Assembly (NCBI RefSeq): GCF_023195925.1
Contig: NZ_JALPRE010000009.1
Span: 124,001-188,000 of the forward strand
Source: Aquimarina acroporae
GTDB taxonomy: Bacteria > Bacteroidota > Bacteroidia > Flavobacteriales > Flavobacteriaceae
Length of the DNA: 64,000 bases
Direction: 5' to 3'
Position 1 is the stretch's first letter. Each line of letters begins with the position of its first letter. Below, in pieces: positions 43,299 to 52,354 of this stretch. The notes beneath the pieces were generated by a model. It saw only the letters and a list, made by a program, of their open reading frames with translations, did no database searches and was not told the origin of the DNA. Position numbers and translations under genes: made by a program.

Positions 43299-45193
43299 TG
43301 TCAGATATCATTCAACTATTACCCGATCATGTTGCTAACCAAATTGCTGCAGGAGAAGTCGTGCAACGACCAGCCTCTGTGGTTAAAGAGTTGCTAGAAA
43401 ATGCTATTGATGCCAAAGCAACCTTTATTAAATTGATTATAAAAGAGGCGGGTAAAACACTTATTCAGGTAATAGATGATGGAGTGGGAATGAGTGTGAC
43501 CGACGCTAGATTGTGTTTTGAACGTCATGCTACTTCCAAAATTCAATCTGCCGAAGATTTATTTCAACTAGATACCAAAGGGTTTAGAGGTGAGGCACTG
43601 GCTTCTATTGCCGCTATTGCACATGTCGAGTTGAAGACAAAACAAGAAAACGATGAAGTAGGTACAGAAATTAAAATAGAAGGTAGTGAAGTAGTTTCTC
43701 AAGAGGCATGTGTGACTCCAAAAGGAACTTCATTGTCTGTTAAAAACCTGTTTTATAATATACCAGCACGACGGAATTTTCTAAAGTCTAATGCTGTTGA
43801 ATTAAGACATATTATTGATGAGTTTCATAGAGTTACTATGGCACATCCCGATATTAAATTCGATATGTTCCATAACGGTTCAGAGATATTTAATTTACCA
43901 ATTTCCAATAGGAGACAACGTATTGTAAATATATTTGGCGGAAAGACCAACGAGAAACTTGTTCCTATTAATGAGGAGACAGATATTGTTACTATTAGTG
44001 GTTTTGTCGGTAAACCTGAGTATGCTAAACGGTCTCGAGGCGAACAGTTTTTTTTCGTAAATCATAGGTTTATAAAAAGTGCTTACCTTAACCATGCGGT
44101 TAATGCAGCGTTTGAGGGATTATTAAAAGATAAGAACCATCCTAGTTATTTTATTTATCTCGAAGTAGATCCAACTACGATAGATATTAATATTCACCCT
44201 ACAAAAACAGAGATTAAATTTGAAGATGAGCATGCTTTATATGCTATGTTGCGCTCAACAATAAAACATAGTTTAGGACAATTTAATGTAGCTCCGGTTT
44301 TGGATTTTGATCGGGATTCTTCAATGGATACTCCCTATGAATATAAGAATAAGCAGGCACAATCACCAACCATAGAAGTTGATAGAGATTTTAATCCATT
44401 TAAAGAAGAAAAAATATCAGGTTCAGGGAGCTCTTCGTCTTCCCAAAGGTCATTTACTTCATTTAAAAAAGAACCAGCAGGGAGTTGGGAAAATTTATAT
44501 GTAGGTTTAGAGTCTGATCTAGCAACCAATAGTCCTAATAGTGATAGTGAAGAAACGCAATTTTCGACTGTAGAATTTGAGAGTACCGAAGTAACAGGTT
44601 CCTTGTTTACCGAAGAGGAAAATAAGGAGTTATCTCAATATACAGCTTATCAGCTTAAAAGAAAATATATAGTCACCACAATTAAAAGTGGAATGGTGAT
44701 TATACATCAAAATAGAGCTCACCAAAGAATTTTATATGAAGAGTTGTTGCGCAATATTACTATGGCAAGTGCAGTAAGTCAGCAACTATTGTTTCCGCTT
44801 AAAATATCATTTTCCAAAAAGGAATTTGCTTTACTTGAAAGTATCAGAGAGCAATTAGAAAATACAGGGTTTGTGTTTGGAGAGATGTCTGTTGGAGAAG
44901 TTCAAATTACTGCTATTCCATCAGTAGTAACCGAAAAAGAAGTGTCTGAACTTTTTGAGCGGTTACTTAGTGATCTGGAAAATGATGTGCCCGAAACTGG
45001 GTTTTCTCAAACAGATGCTTTAGCAAAATCTTTAGCTAAAACGTTAGCAGTAAAAACTGGGGTAGAGCTGGCACCAGAACAAATACAATATATGGCAAAT
45101 AGCCTATTTGCGTGTACAGAGCCAACGATAACACCTAATAATAAGCCGACTTTCATCACGTTAACGATAGATGAGATCGATAAGAAATTTTAG
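43298..45193 (+). CDS. mutL: DNA mismatch repair protein MutL
   Basis: The ATG at 43298 gives a 631-residue product. The GHKL ATPase domain is intact: QIAAGEVVQRPASVVKELLENAIDA, VIDDGVGM, RHATSKI and TKGFRGEALASIA. A Ser- and acid-rich linker (about 340-430) leads to the C-terminal dimerisation domain. There the nuclease metal motif DQHAxxExxxxE of endonuclease-type MutL is not kept: the segment reads IHQNRAHQRILYE. The final CPHGRP-type motif reads PNNKPTF. So the protein probably does not nick DNA itself. It is coupled to the small gene upstream and to two rhomboids downstream (5-base gap). Confidence 0.95.
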   Translation: MSDIIQLLPDHVANQIAAGEVVQRPASVVKELLENAIDAKATFIKLIIKEAGKTLIQVIDDGVGMSVTDARLCFERHATSKIQSAEDLFQLDTKGFRGEALASIAAIAHVELKTKQENDEVGTEIKIEGSEVVSQEACVTPKGTSLSVKNLFYNIPARRNFLKSNAVELRHIIDEFHRVTMAHPDIKFDMFHNGSEIFNLPISNRRQRIVNIFGGKTNEKLVPINEETDIVTISGFVGKPEYAKRSRGEQFFFVNHRFIKSAYLNHAVNAAFEGLLKDKNHPSYFIYLEVDPTTIDINIHPTKTEIKFEDEHALYAMLRSTIKHSLGQFNVAPVLDFDRDSSMDTPYEYKNKQAQSPTIEVDRDFNPFKEEKISGSGSSSSSQRSFTSFKKEPAGSWENLYVGLESDLATNSPNSDSEETQFSTVEFESTEVTGSLFTEEENKELSQYTAYQLKRKYIVTTIKSGMVIIHQNRAHQRILYEELLRNITMASAVSQQLLFPLKISFSKKEFALLESIREQLENTGFVFGEMSVGEVQITAIPSVVTEKEVSELFERLLSDLENDVPETGFSQTDALAKSLAKTLAVKTGVELAPEQIQYMANSLFACTEPTITPNNKPTFITLTIDEIDKKF

Positions 45194-45198
45194 TATAC

Positions 45199-45951
45199 AT
45201 GGGGAGAATTACAGAAACAGTTAAGGTCTTATTGATAATCAATATCATTTTTTTCATAGGATCACTAACGCTTGAGGGAACCTCCTTCAAGTTATTTGCT
45301 TTTTGGTTTCCTTATAACGATAATTTTCATTTTTGGCAGATTTTGACCTATATGTTTATGCATAGTCACCAGGGGTTAACGCATATAATGTTTAATATGT
45401 TATTGCTGATAATGATGGGAAGCCCATTAGAATATTTTGTTGGACAGAAAAAATTCCTGTTTTTGTATTTTTCGGCAGGATTTGGGGCTTTAGGACTTCA
45501 ACTGTTATTTTATTACATTAATTTTATTCCTGGATATCAAGCTTTTATCGACGCAGGTTTTGCAAAAGCTGAAATTTTAGATTTTTTAAGGAATGAACGA
45601 TATAACACTTCTGTACTAAAGTATATAGATGAGGAGGGGGTTGCTCAAACGTATAAAGCTTATTTAAGTCATATGGTTGGAGCATCTGGGGCAGTTTCTG
45701 GAGTGATAGCAGGTTTTGGTACAATGTTCTGGAATAGACCTCTTAACTTGATGTTTTTGCCCATATCGGTTAAAGGAAAATATTTGATGGCGTTTTATTT
45801 TATTCCAGATTTAATAGGAGGCATCACGGGGCAAAGCTTATATGGTACAAGTAATATTGCACACTGGGCACATATTGGAGGGGCGATAATTGGTTTTATC
45901 ACTATGTGGTATTGGAAAAAGAATTCGTTTAATCAGAATCGTTGGTATTAA
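45199..45951 (+). CDS. Rhomboid family intramembrane serine protease 1
   Basis: The 250-residue product has six or seven membrane segments. The catalytic Ser is in MVGASGAVSGVIAGF and the His in NIAHWAHIGGAIIGF, both in the right helices for rhomboids. The WQILTYMFMHSHQGLTHIMFNML block, with a conserved His-x-x-x-N, is also present. An unusual insertion of about 50 residues sits between segments 3 and 4 (FIDAGFAKAEILDFLRNERYN). It cleaves membrane proteins in the bilayer; the substrates are unknown. It follows mutL by 5 bases and precedes a second rhomboid by 2 bases. Confidence 0.92.
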   Translation: MGRITETVKVLLIINIIFFIGSLTLEGTSFKLFAFWFPYNDNFHFWQILTYMFMHSHQGLTHIMFNMLLLIMMGSPLEYFVGQKKFLFLYFSAGFGALGLQLLFYYINFIPGYQAFIDAGFAKAEILDFLRNERYNTSVLKYIDEEGVAQTYKAYLSHMVGASGAVSGVIAGFGTMFWNRPLNLMFLPISVKGKYLMAFYFIPDLIGGITGQSLYGTSNIAHWAHIGGAIIGFITMWYWKKNSFNQNRWY

Positions 45952-45953
45952 AC

Positions 45954-46853
45954 ATGACAACAAATAATCTTTCATATCAGTTTAGAACAGCTAATGTTAT
46001 TATTAAGCTTATTGTTATCAATGCAATACTTTTTTTGATAGCAACCCTAGGTTCGTGGATTTTTGAAACTACTGCAGGCGACATAATGCAATGGTTTGTG
46101 CTTCCTTCGGATCTGGGCGCTCTTGTTTTGCAGGTGTGGGGGATTTTAACGTACAGCTTTTTACATTTTGGTTTTTGGCATATATTCTGGAATATGCTAA
46201 TACTGTATTGGTTTGGTTCTTTTGTGCTTAACTTGTTTACTGAGAAAAGGTTTTTGACCATATATTTACTTGGAGCTATTGCAGGAGGAACGCTCTTTGT
46301 TATTGCTTATAATACTTTTCCGGTGCTTAATCAAGGAGCTGGATATTTAATAGGAGCATCGGCGGCAGTCTTGGCGATAGTAATTTTTATTGCTACATAT
46401 ACACCTAATGCAGAAGTAAGAATTATCTTTTTTAATGTGAAACTATGGCAGGTTGGATTGTTTATGGTACTTATGGATTTGGTGCAATTGCCAAATCAAT
46501 CCCCGATTACAGGAAATGCAGGAGGAATGATAGCGCATCTTGGTGGTGCAGCATTTGGGTATTTGTATGCAGTACAACTTAAAAAAGGAAACGATATTGG
46601 GGCATGGTTTGAGAAAATGATGGATGGGTTGTCGAATTTGTTTAAACCCAAAAAGAAAAGTCCTTTACGCACGGTACATAAATCTAAAACATATACCAAA
46701 ACAACTACAAAAAAAACTACCTCAAAAAAATATACCAAAACTCCAAGTCAGGAACAAATAGATGCTATTCTAGATAAGATTAGTAAAAGTGGATACGATA
46801 GTTTAACTAAAGAAGAAAAAGACTTTTTATTTAAAGCGGGTAAGGAAGAATAG
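45954..46853 (+). CDS. Rhomboid family intramembrane serine protease 2, with DUF6576-like tail
   Basis: I chose the ATG at 45954 (MTTNNLSYQFRTANVIIK). The 299-residue product has six membrane segments. LIGASAAVLAIVIF carries the Ser but with Ala in place of the usual Gly after it, and GMIAHLGGAAFGYLY carries the His, so the dyad is complete. The cytoplasmic C-terminal tail is a Lys- and Thr-rich linker (KSKTYTKTTTKKTTSKK) ending in a short conserved helix pair (QEQIDAILDKISKSGYDSLTKEEKDFLFKAG), the DUF6576-type end common on flavobacterial rhomboids. It lies directly after rhomboid 1, in an apparent operon with mutL and the EEP protein. Confidence 0.9.
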   Translation: MTTNNLSYQFRTANVIIKLIVINAILFLIATLGSWIFETTAGDIMQWFVLPSDLGALVLQVWGILTYSFLHFGFWHIFWNMLILYWFGSFVLNLFTEKRFLTIYLLGAIAGGTLFVIAYNTFPVLNQGAGYLIGASAAVLAIVIFIATYTPNAEVRIIFFNVKLWQVGLFMVLMDLVQLPNQSPITGNAGGMIAHLGGAAFGYLYAVQLKKGNDIGAWFEKMMDGLSNLFKPKKKSPLRTVHKSKTYTKTTTKKTTSKKYTKTPSQEQIDAILDKISKSGYDSLTKEEKDFLFKAGKEE

Positions 46854-46860
46854 AAGTTCT

Positions 46861-47877
46861 ATGAGGAAATTAATAAATAAGTTTATCTTTTTGATGAATT
46901 CTATAGCTGCGTTTGCACTGTTGATGTCTTATTTATTGCCTTATGTTTCTCCTAAAACATTCCCGCTATTATCAGTTTTAAGTCTCGCAGTACCCATTCT
47001 TATTGTGGTAAATGTATTATTTCTTTTGTACTGGGTAGTCTTGCTTAATAAAAAAGGAATACTTTCTTTATTAGTTTTGATTTTAGGGATTTCACATGTG
47101 TCTTCTTTGTATAAGTTACGAGGGAAATCTATTGAAGATACCAACGAAGGAATTTCAATATTGAGTTTCAATGTTAGAAGTTTTAATCGATTTAGTTGGA
47201 TAGATTCAGATTCTGTCCCTCAAGATATTTCTAAGCTGGTGAGAGAAGAGGACCCCGACATTTTCTGTGCTCAGGAATATTATAACAATCCTGATACTGA
47301 TTTTACACAATACCCTTATAAATATGAGAACTTTAATAACGATAATGGAGAATTGGCATTGGTAGTATTTTCTAAATTTCCTATCGTTAATAAAGGATCC
47401 TTGCATTTTAAAAAAACCGCAAACAACATTGTCTTTTGTGATGTGGTTGTTAAAGAGGATACCTTGCGGATATACAATGTTCACTTGCAATCTCATAAAA
47501 TTAGTTCCAATACTGAGAAATTGGCTCAAGAGGATTCTCAAAAGCTGTTAAAACGAATTCAATTTTCTTTTGAGCGCCAACAAGAGCAAGTAGAAAAACT
47601 TATTGCACATATGAAGACATCACCATATAAAAATATTGTGATGGGTGATTTTAATAATTCTGCATATTCTTATGTATATGACAAAGTTATTTCTCAAGAC
47701 CTTCATGATGCTTTTAAAGAAGCTGGTAGAGGTTTTGGAAAGACTCTGGAATTCGATTTATTTCCTGTCCGAATAGATTATATTCTTGTCGATAAACAAA
47801 TAGAAGTTTTGGGTTTTAATACTTATGATTTGCATCTTTCAGATCATTATCCAATACTTTCAAGAATAAAATTTTAG
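46861..47877 (+). CDS. Membrane-anchored endonuclease/exonuclease/phosphatase family protein
   Basis: The 338-residue product has three N-terminal membrane segments (about residues 8-85), then an EEP domain: ILSFNVRSFNRFSW, DIFCAQEYYN (the metal-binding Glu), NVHLQSHK, VMGDFNNSAYSYV (the Asp/Asn), VRIDYILVD and LHLSDHYPI (the final His). All core catalytic residues are present. The active site probably faces the periplasm, so phosphodiester cleavage of lipid or nucleotide substrates is possible; DNA repair is unlikely. It follows the second rhomboid by 7 bases. Confidence 0.88.
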   Translation: MRKLINKFIFLMNSIAAFALLMSYLLPYVSPKTFPLLSVLSLAVPILIVVNVLFLLYWVVLLNKKGILSLLVLILGISHVSSLYKLRGKSIEDTNEGISILSFNVRSFNRFSWIDSDSVPQDISKLVREEDPDIFCAQEYYNNPDTDFTQYPYKYENFNNDNGELALVVFSKFPIVNKGSLHFKKTANNIVFCDVVVKEDTLRIYNVHLQSHKISSNTEKLAQEDSQKLLKRIQFSFERQQEQVEKLIAHMKTSPYKNIVMGDFNNSAYSYVYDKVISQDLHDAFKEAGRGFGKTLEFDLFPVRIDYILVDKQIEVLGFNTYDLHLSDHYPILSRIKF

Positions 47878-47930
47878 TTTTGCTAGTGTTGTTGTATTGC
47901 AATCCGTAGGCTTTATCAAAAAAAAGTAAA

Positions 47931-49241
47931 ATGAGTAATAATTTTATAGAAGATCTTTTAGAGGCACTTTCTTTTTCGCCAAATAATATTCCATTACGAA
48001 TGAGAATTGCAAAATCATACTTTGATATGAGTGACTATTCGAATTCAGAGAAACATTATTTGGAGATAATAAGTTTACAAGCAGATAATCAAGAGGCTAA
48101 GTATGGATTGGCCAATTGTTATTATAAGTTGCATAAAATTGCTCCAGCTGAAATTATTCTTGAAGAATTATTGAAAGAGGATAGTAGGAATCTTAATTAT
48201 TTAGAGCTGCTATGTTATTGTCAATTAAATGATAATATCGAGGAAGCAATGGATACATATCAATCTATTTTAAATCTTGATCCGTCTTATAGCAATGAAG
48301 ATTTCGATGATAAGTTAAGACTTGCAAGTGGTCCAGGTAGTGAAAAAAATCTGATAGATGAAGATGGTATAAAATTTTTGAAGAAACCAAGCATAAATTT
48401 TACCAATGTTGGAGGAATGGATGAGGTTAAAAATCAGATTTCTTTAAAAATAATCAAGCCTTTAGAACATAAAGAACTATATGAGGCCTACGGCAAAAAA
48501 ATAGGTGGAGGGATTTTGTTATATGGGCCTCCAGGATGTGGAAAAACACACTTAGCCCGAGCCACAGCGGGTGAAATAAATGCCAACTTTATTAGTATTG
48601 GGATTAATGATATTTTGGATATGTGGATTGGTAGTAGTGAGCAAAATTTACATGAAATTTTTGAAGTAGCAAGAAACAATACCCCTTGTGTCATTTTTAT
48701 TGATGAGATTGATGCGTTGGGTGCCAATCGTAATGATATGAATAAATCTGCGGGAAGAAATGTGATTAATCAATTTCTAGCAGAATTAGATGGTATAGAT
48801 AGTGATAACGATGGCATTTTAATCCTTGGTGCTACAAATACCCCTTGGCATTTAGATCCTGCTTTTAGGAGACCTGGTAGATTTGACAGGATTGTTTTTG
48901 TATCTCCTCCTGACCTAAAAGCAAAAGAGGCAATTTATAGAATTATGTTAGAGGGTAAACCGATAGAGAATATTGATTATAATGCTCTAGCTAAGAATTC
49001 TAAGGAGTTTTCAGGGGCAGATATTCAAGCAGCTGTAGATATAGCTATAGAGCATAAACTTATGCAGTCTTTTAGTGATGGTGTTCCAAAACCATTGAGT
49101 ACCAAAGATGTTTTGAAAGCAATCAAAAATGTAAAACCAAGCACAAAAGAATGGTTTGTTACATCAAAAAATTACGCTTTGTATGCTAATGATTCGGGAC
49201 TCTATGATGAAATTTTGTCTTATCTTAAAATTAAAAAGTAA
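47931..49241 (+). CDS. TPR-AAA ATPase of unknown role
   Basis: The 436-residue product has N-terminal TPR-like helices (about residues 1-125, NIPLRMRIAKSYFDMSDYSNSEKHY and later pairs) fused to one AAA domain (about 155-420). Walker A is GPPGCGKT (199-206), Walker B VIFIDEID (254-261), the sensor ATNTP and the Arg-finger region DPAFRRPGRFDR are intact. The pore loop reads MWIGSSEQN, close to the KWVGESE loop of Vps4/spastin-type and FtsH-related enzymes. The next gene starts immediately after the stop, so the two products surely work together. A remodelling or unfolding role at the membrane is inference. I know no named system for it. Confidence 0.85.
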   Translation: MSNNFIEDLLEALSFSPNNIPLRMRIAKSYFDMSDYSNSEKHYLEIISLQADNQEAKYGLANCYYKLHKIAPAEIILEELLKEDSRNLNYLELLCYCQLNDNIEEAMDTYQSILNLDPSYSNEDFDDKLRLASGPGSEKNLIDEDGIKFLKKPSINFTNVGGMDEVKNQISLKIIKPLEHKELYEAYGKKIGGGILLYGPPGCGKTHLARATAGEINANFISIGINDILDMWIGSSEQNLHEIFEVARNNTPCVIFIDEIDALGANRNDMNKSAGRNVINQFLAELDGIDSDNDGILILGATNTPWHLDPAFRRPGRFDRIVFVSPPDLKAKEAIYRIMLEGKPIENIDYNALAKNSKEFSGADIQAAVDIAIEHKLMQSFSDGVPKPLSTKDVLKAIKNVKPSTKEWFVTSKNYALYANDSGLYDEILSYLKIKK

Positions 49242-50471
49242 ATGGAAGACGCAATTTTCGAAAGGGGATTTCAGCTCTTTCAACTTAAAAGATATCAAGA
49301 TGCTATTAACTCTTTAAAAGAAGGGCTGCAAAGAGAGCCTGAAAATTACTTTGCAAAAAGTTTATTGGTTAGATGTTATATTGAATTAGATAATTTTGAG
49401 GTTGCAGAAAAGCTGAATGAATCATTATTGTCACAATTCCCAAATGAAGATGAGTTATTTTATAATCGATCGGCGATTAAATGGCATAATAAAGATTTAG
49501 CTAAAGCTATAGAAGCTATAGATGAAGCCATACGTCTTGATCCATATCGTGCCGATTATTTTGGTTATAAAGGTATGATCTTACTCGAATCAAAAGATTA
49601 TCAGGAAGGACTTGCGACAGCTAATGACGGTTTGGAACTAGATCCCAATAACGTGCTATGTCTTAATGTTAGAGCTCAAACTTTAACAAAACTTAAAAGA
49701 AACGAAGAGGCGCAGGAAACAATCAATAATACGTTGCATCAAGATCCCGAAGGAAGTTTTTCGCATGCAAATGTGGGATGGGTGCAATTGGAACAAGGAA
49801 ATCATGTAGATGCAATGCATCATTTTAAAGAATCTCTAAAAAATGACCCTAATTCTCGTTATGCCCAGGAAGGTATGTTGGAAGCAATAAAGGCGAAAAA
49901 TTTTGTGTATAGGGCGTATTTAAAGTATGCGTTTTGGATATCTAACATGAAAACCCAGAACCAGTGGTTTTTTATTATTGGTATCTATATTGTATATAGA
50001 TTCCTGGTCAAGAGTGTTCAGTTTTCTCAGTATCCATATTTGGTTTTTTTAATTATTGTTCCATATTTACTATTTGCTTTGGGAGGTTGGATAATAGGTC
50101 CTTTGTCAAATATGATTTTATTATTCCATTCTTATGGTAAATATCTGCTGGATAAAAATGATAAGTTATCGGGAATGATTTTTTTCTCTTGTCTTTTAGT
50201 ATCAATTTTAAGTTTTGGTTTGTTTTTTGGGTTAGGACAAGATGTTTTTCTATTAATTTCTGTATCTGCGTTGTGTGCAATTATACCACTGGCTAAAGGA
50301 GCATTAAAAGAAGATAAATATTCTAAAATTATAAGCTTTGCAATTGGTGCTATAATTATATGTGCAGGGTTAATTGGCCCTTTTTTTACAACAGATCTTA
50401 TGTTTTTAGGTACTGTATCTCTTTTAGGATTAGTGGCCTACACCTGGATAGGTAATTTCTTAAAAAATTAA
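49242..50471 (+). CDS. TPR protein with C-terminal multi-pass membrane domain
   Basis: The ATG at 49242 directly follows the stop of the AAA gene. The 409-residue product has about six TPR units (residues 1-215: RGFQLFQLKRYQDAINSLKEG, FFYNRSAIKWHNKDLAKAIEAI and FSHANVGWVQLEQGNHVDAMHHF), then about five to six membrane segments (about 235-405). The TPRs probably face the cytoplasm and may recruit the AAA partner, which also carries TPR-like helices. No enzyme motif is seen. A stem-loop lies after the stop. Function unknown. Confidence 0.82.
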   Translation: MEDAIFERGFQLFQLKRYQDAINSLKEGLQREPENYFAKSLLVRCYIELDNFEVAEKLNESLLSQFPNEDELFYNRSAIKWHNKDLAKAIEAIDEAIRLDPYRADYFGYKGMILLESKDYQEGLATANDGLELDPNNVLCLNVRAQTLTKLKRNEEAQETINNTLHQDPEGSFSHANVGWVQLEQGNHVDAMHHFKESLKNDPNSRYAQEGMLEAIKAKNFVYRAYLKYAFWISNMKTQNQWFFIIGIYIVYRFLVKSVQFSQYPYLVFLIIVPYLLFALGGWIIGPLSNMILLFHSYGKYLLDKNDKLSGMIFFSCLLVSILSFGLFFGLGQDVFLLISVSALCAIIPLAKGALKEDKYSKIISFAIGAIIICAGLIGPFFTTDLMFLGTVSLLGLVAYTWIGNFLKN

Positions 50472-50486
50472 CCAAAAAAACTCCAG

Positions 50487-50514
50487 CTATTACAAGTTTA
50501 AAAACTTATAATAG
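50487..50514. terminator. Stem-loop between convergent genes
   Basis: A 13-base stem with one mismatch (CTATTACAAGTTT 50487-50499 with AAACTTATAATAG 50502-50514) and a 2-base loop. It lacks a clear T-run, so it may act as a weak terminator or only protect 3' ends. Confidence 0.45.
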
Positions 50515-50548
50515 TCATATATTGATACTATTCAATTAGAGTGTAGTC

Positions 50549-51331
50549 TTATAAATCCTCTAAACGGGTGGCATTATCATTTGCCATTTTCTTTTCCCAG
50601 TCTTCTGTAAAAACTGCATGACCGTTTTTTACCATGAGTTTCATTTTATCTTTTACCGCATTTTGTATAGATTCTGGCAAAGAGTAAAACTTTGAATTTA
50701 TTTTGGTAAGGCGGCCATCATAATCACTGTTCTGATGTTTAATAGATACTCTTTTGTTATTGTGGTAGATCATAATTTTTGCCTTTCCGTCGTTGTACAT
50801 ATCTTGTCCTGTGGTTCCATAAACAAGGATAAGATCTACAATGCTATCGTTGTCGATATCTGATATCTCAGAGTACATATTCCAATAACCAATAGATGTT
50901 TCCCAATCACCATCTATTTCATCTGTGGCAGAAGATCTCTTTTTGAATTGATTTTTGGTATTATTGACACTTACCAGGTAAATGTTATCGTATAGAGTAT
51001 CTTTTTCTTCAGTTATCGTTTTTCTGTGATCTGTTAATGCTAAGTAATATTCTCCAGTTTTGTCCTTGTAAGAATAAGCTTGAAAGATATCGTTTGAAAT
51101 CCCTAGTTTAAATTCTCTTCTACGGGTAAAGATGGAAGAAATTTCTTTTTCTGATAGCTGGCGAGCAAATGTTGTGTCTAAAGAAATCGAAGTATTTCTT
51201 TGTATGGGTTTAGCAATAACAGCTTCCTGTTTTTCTGGTTCTTTTTCAGAGATAGTTGTAGTTTCTTTAACTTGTTTTTTACAAGAATTTAGAAATAGTA
51301 ATGGTATACCAATAAGTAATAATTTATTCAT
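50549..51331 (-). CDS. Unrecognised lipoprotein
   Basis: The leader MNKLLLIGIPLLFLNSC ends in a lipobox Cys (Cys17). A Lys-, Thr- and Glu-rich linker leads to a soluble domain of about 200 residues with DIDNDSIVDLILVYGTTGQDMYNDG, which resembles the Asp-rich calcium-binding turn of FG-GAP or EF-hand-like repeats. I do not recognise the family. It is monocistronic, convergent with the TPR gene. It may bind calcium, but this rests on one Asp-rich loop. Confidence 0.7.
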   Translation of the reverse strand: MNKLLLIGIPLLFLNSCKKQVKETTTISEKEPEKQEAVIAKPIQRNTSISLDTTFARQLSEKEISSIFTRRREFKLGISNDIFQAYSYKDKTGEYYLALTDHRKTITEEKDTLYDNIYLVSVNNTKNQFKKRSSATDEIDGDWETSIGYWNMYSEISDIDNDSIVDLILVYGTTGQDMYNDGKAKIMIYHNNKRVSIKHQNSDYDGRLTKINSKFYSLPESIQNAVKDKMKLMVKNGHAVFTEDWEKKMANDNATRLEDL

Positions 51332-51415
51332 AGATAAGGGGTTTTATGAAAAAAATAAATAGAAATTTTTTCTTAAATGTAAACAATATTTTGCAAATGA
51401 GTGTATTAGGGATGG

Positions 51416-51724
51416 TTACATCATAGAACAATCTACAATATCGGTAATGATATGCCATAGTAGTGCCACCCCAATAATTCTGGTTTTTGAGAAAAATAGA
51501 AGAATCAGATATGCTGCAATCGCTAAATAACTATGTAAGAAGTGAAACCCAACACTACATCGATTAGGATCAAAAATAGGATCAGCAGTAAGGTGATCTA
51601 AATCGATAAGCATACTACATAAAAATATGAAATAGACACTTTTCCATCTTTTGGGAAATGAGAAATAGGCAAAGACCAAAGGTAATAGAAGATGAAAACT
51701 ATAGTGTATTACAGATTGTAGCAT
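51416..51724 (-). CDS. DUF6122 family small membrane protein
   Basis: The 102-residue product is almost wholly hydrophobic with three to four membrane segments. It carries MLQSVIHYSFHLLLPLVFAY, CSMLIDLDHLTADP and DPNRCSVGFHFLHSY. The ordered His and Asp residues (H7, H11, D41, D43, H44, H61, H64) resemble membrane metal-dependent hydrolases of the YdjM type. It overlaps the wbqC stop by one base (TAATG), the last gene of the parAB cluster. DUF6122 is recalled, not verified. Confidence 0.68.
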   Translation of the reverse strand: MLQSVIHYSFHLLLPLVFAYFSFPKRWKSVYFIFLCSMLIDLDHLTADPIFDPNRCSVGFHFLHSYLAIAAYLILLFFSKTRIIGVALLWHIITDIVDCSMM

Positions 51725-52350
51725 TAAAAAATAGCCTGATTTTCTAAATAACTCATGGCATTGGTGCCCTCATTAAATAATAAATCTAAAACAGAAAGAT
51801 TGGCTATAAAACCATGCTTTTCAGAAAAGACCTGAATATAAGATTCTAGGTTGTGCGGTTTTTCTTTTTTGGCTTGTACCAAAAACCTATAGTCAGTTAC
51901 ATCCTTGTTGGGGTCGGTTTGATACTTTTCTGTTTTGTTGTAAGTGATATCGAGTTGTAAGCAATCTATTACAGTTTGCATGCACTCATAGTTGAAATCA
52001 AGTAAAAAATTTCTCTTTTTTTCAAATAGATGTGCAAACTCATCTTCATAGAATTCAAAAAATGGAGAGGTTCTATAAGCTGTTTCCAAAGATTTCCAAT
52101 GTAATGTTTGCCATTCAAAATCGTTTTCTATGCGAACATCTTTATAAAGTTGTCTTCCTTCTTTTCCAGTGTGTTTGATCGGAATGGTAAGTAGTAGTTT
52201 TCCGTTCGCACCGTAAATATATGTACGGTTACGATAGGTCTGTTTTTGGTAGTTATCTTCGTTTTCAAACAAAACACCTGATGATTGAGATATAGCTACA
52301 TATTGTACTATAGAACCAAAATACATAGGATGTACTAAAACCTGTTTCAT
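51724..52350 (-). CDS. WbqC family protein
   Basis: The 208-residue product begins MKQVLVHPMYFGSIVQYVAI, with YFG and the later NRTYIYGANGKLLLTIPIKH, RIENDFEWQTLHWKSLETAYRTSPFFEFYED block typical of WbqC-like proteins, a small family linked to polysaccharide and glycolipid biosynthesis in other bacteria and of unproven activity. It lies 4 bases downstream of the signal-peptidase-like gene, in the conserved flavobacterial parA-parB-...-lepB-wbqC cluster. No catalytic residue can be assigned. Confidence 0.85.
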   Translation of the reverse strand: MKQVLVHPMYFGSIVQYVAISQSSGVLFENEDNYQKQTYRNRTYIYGANGKLLLTIPIKHTGKEGRQLYKDVRIENDFEWQTLHWKSLETAYRTSPFFEFYEDEFAHLFEKKRNFLLDFNYECMQTVIDCLQLDITYNKTEKYQTDPNKDVTDYRFLVQAKKEKPHNLESYIQVFSEKHGFIANLSVLDLLFNEGTNAMSYLENQAIF

Positions 52351-52354
52351 GCTA

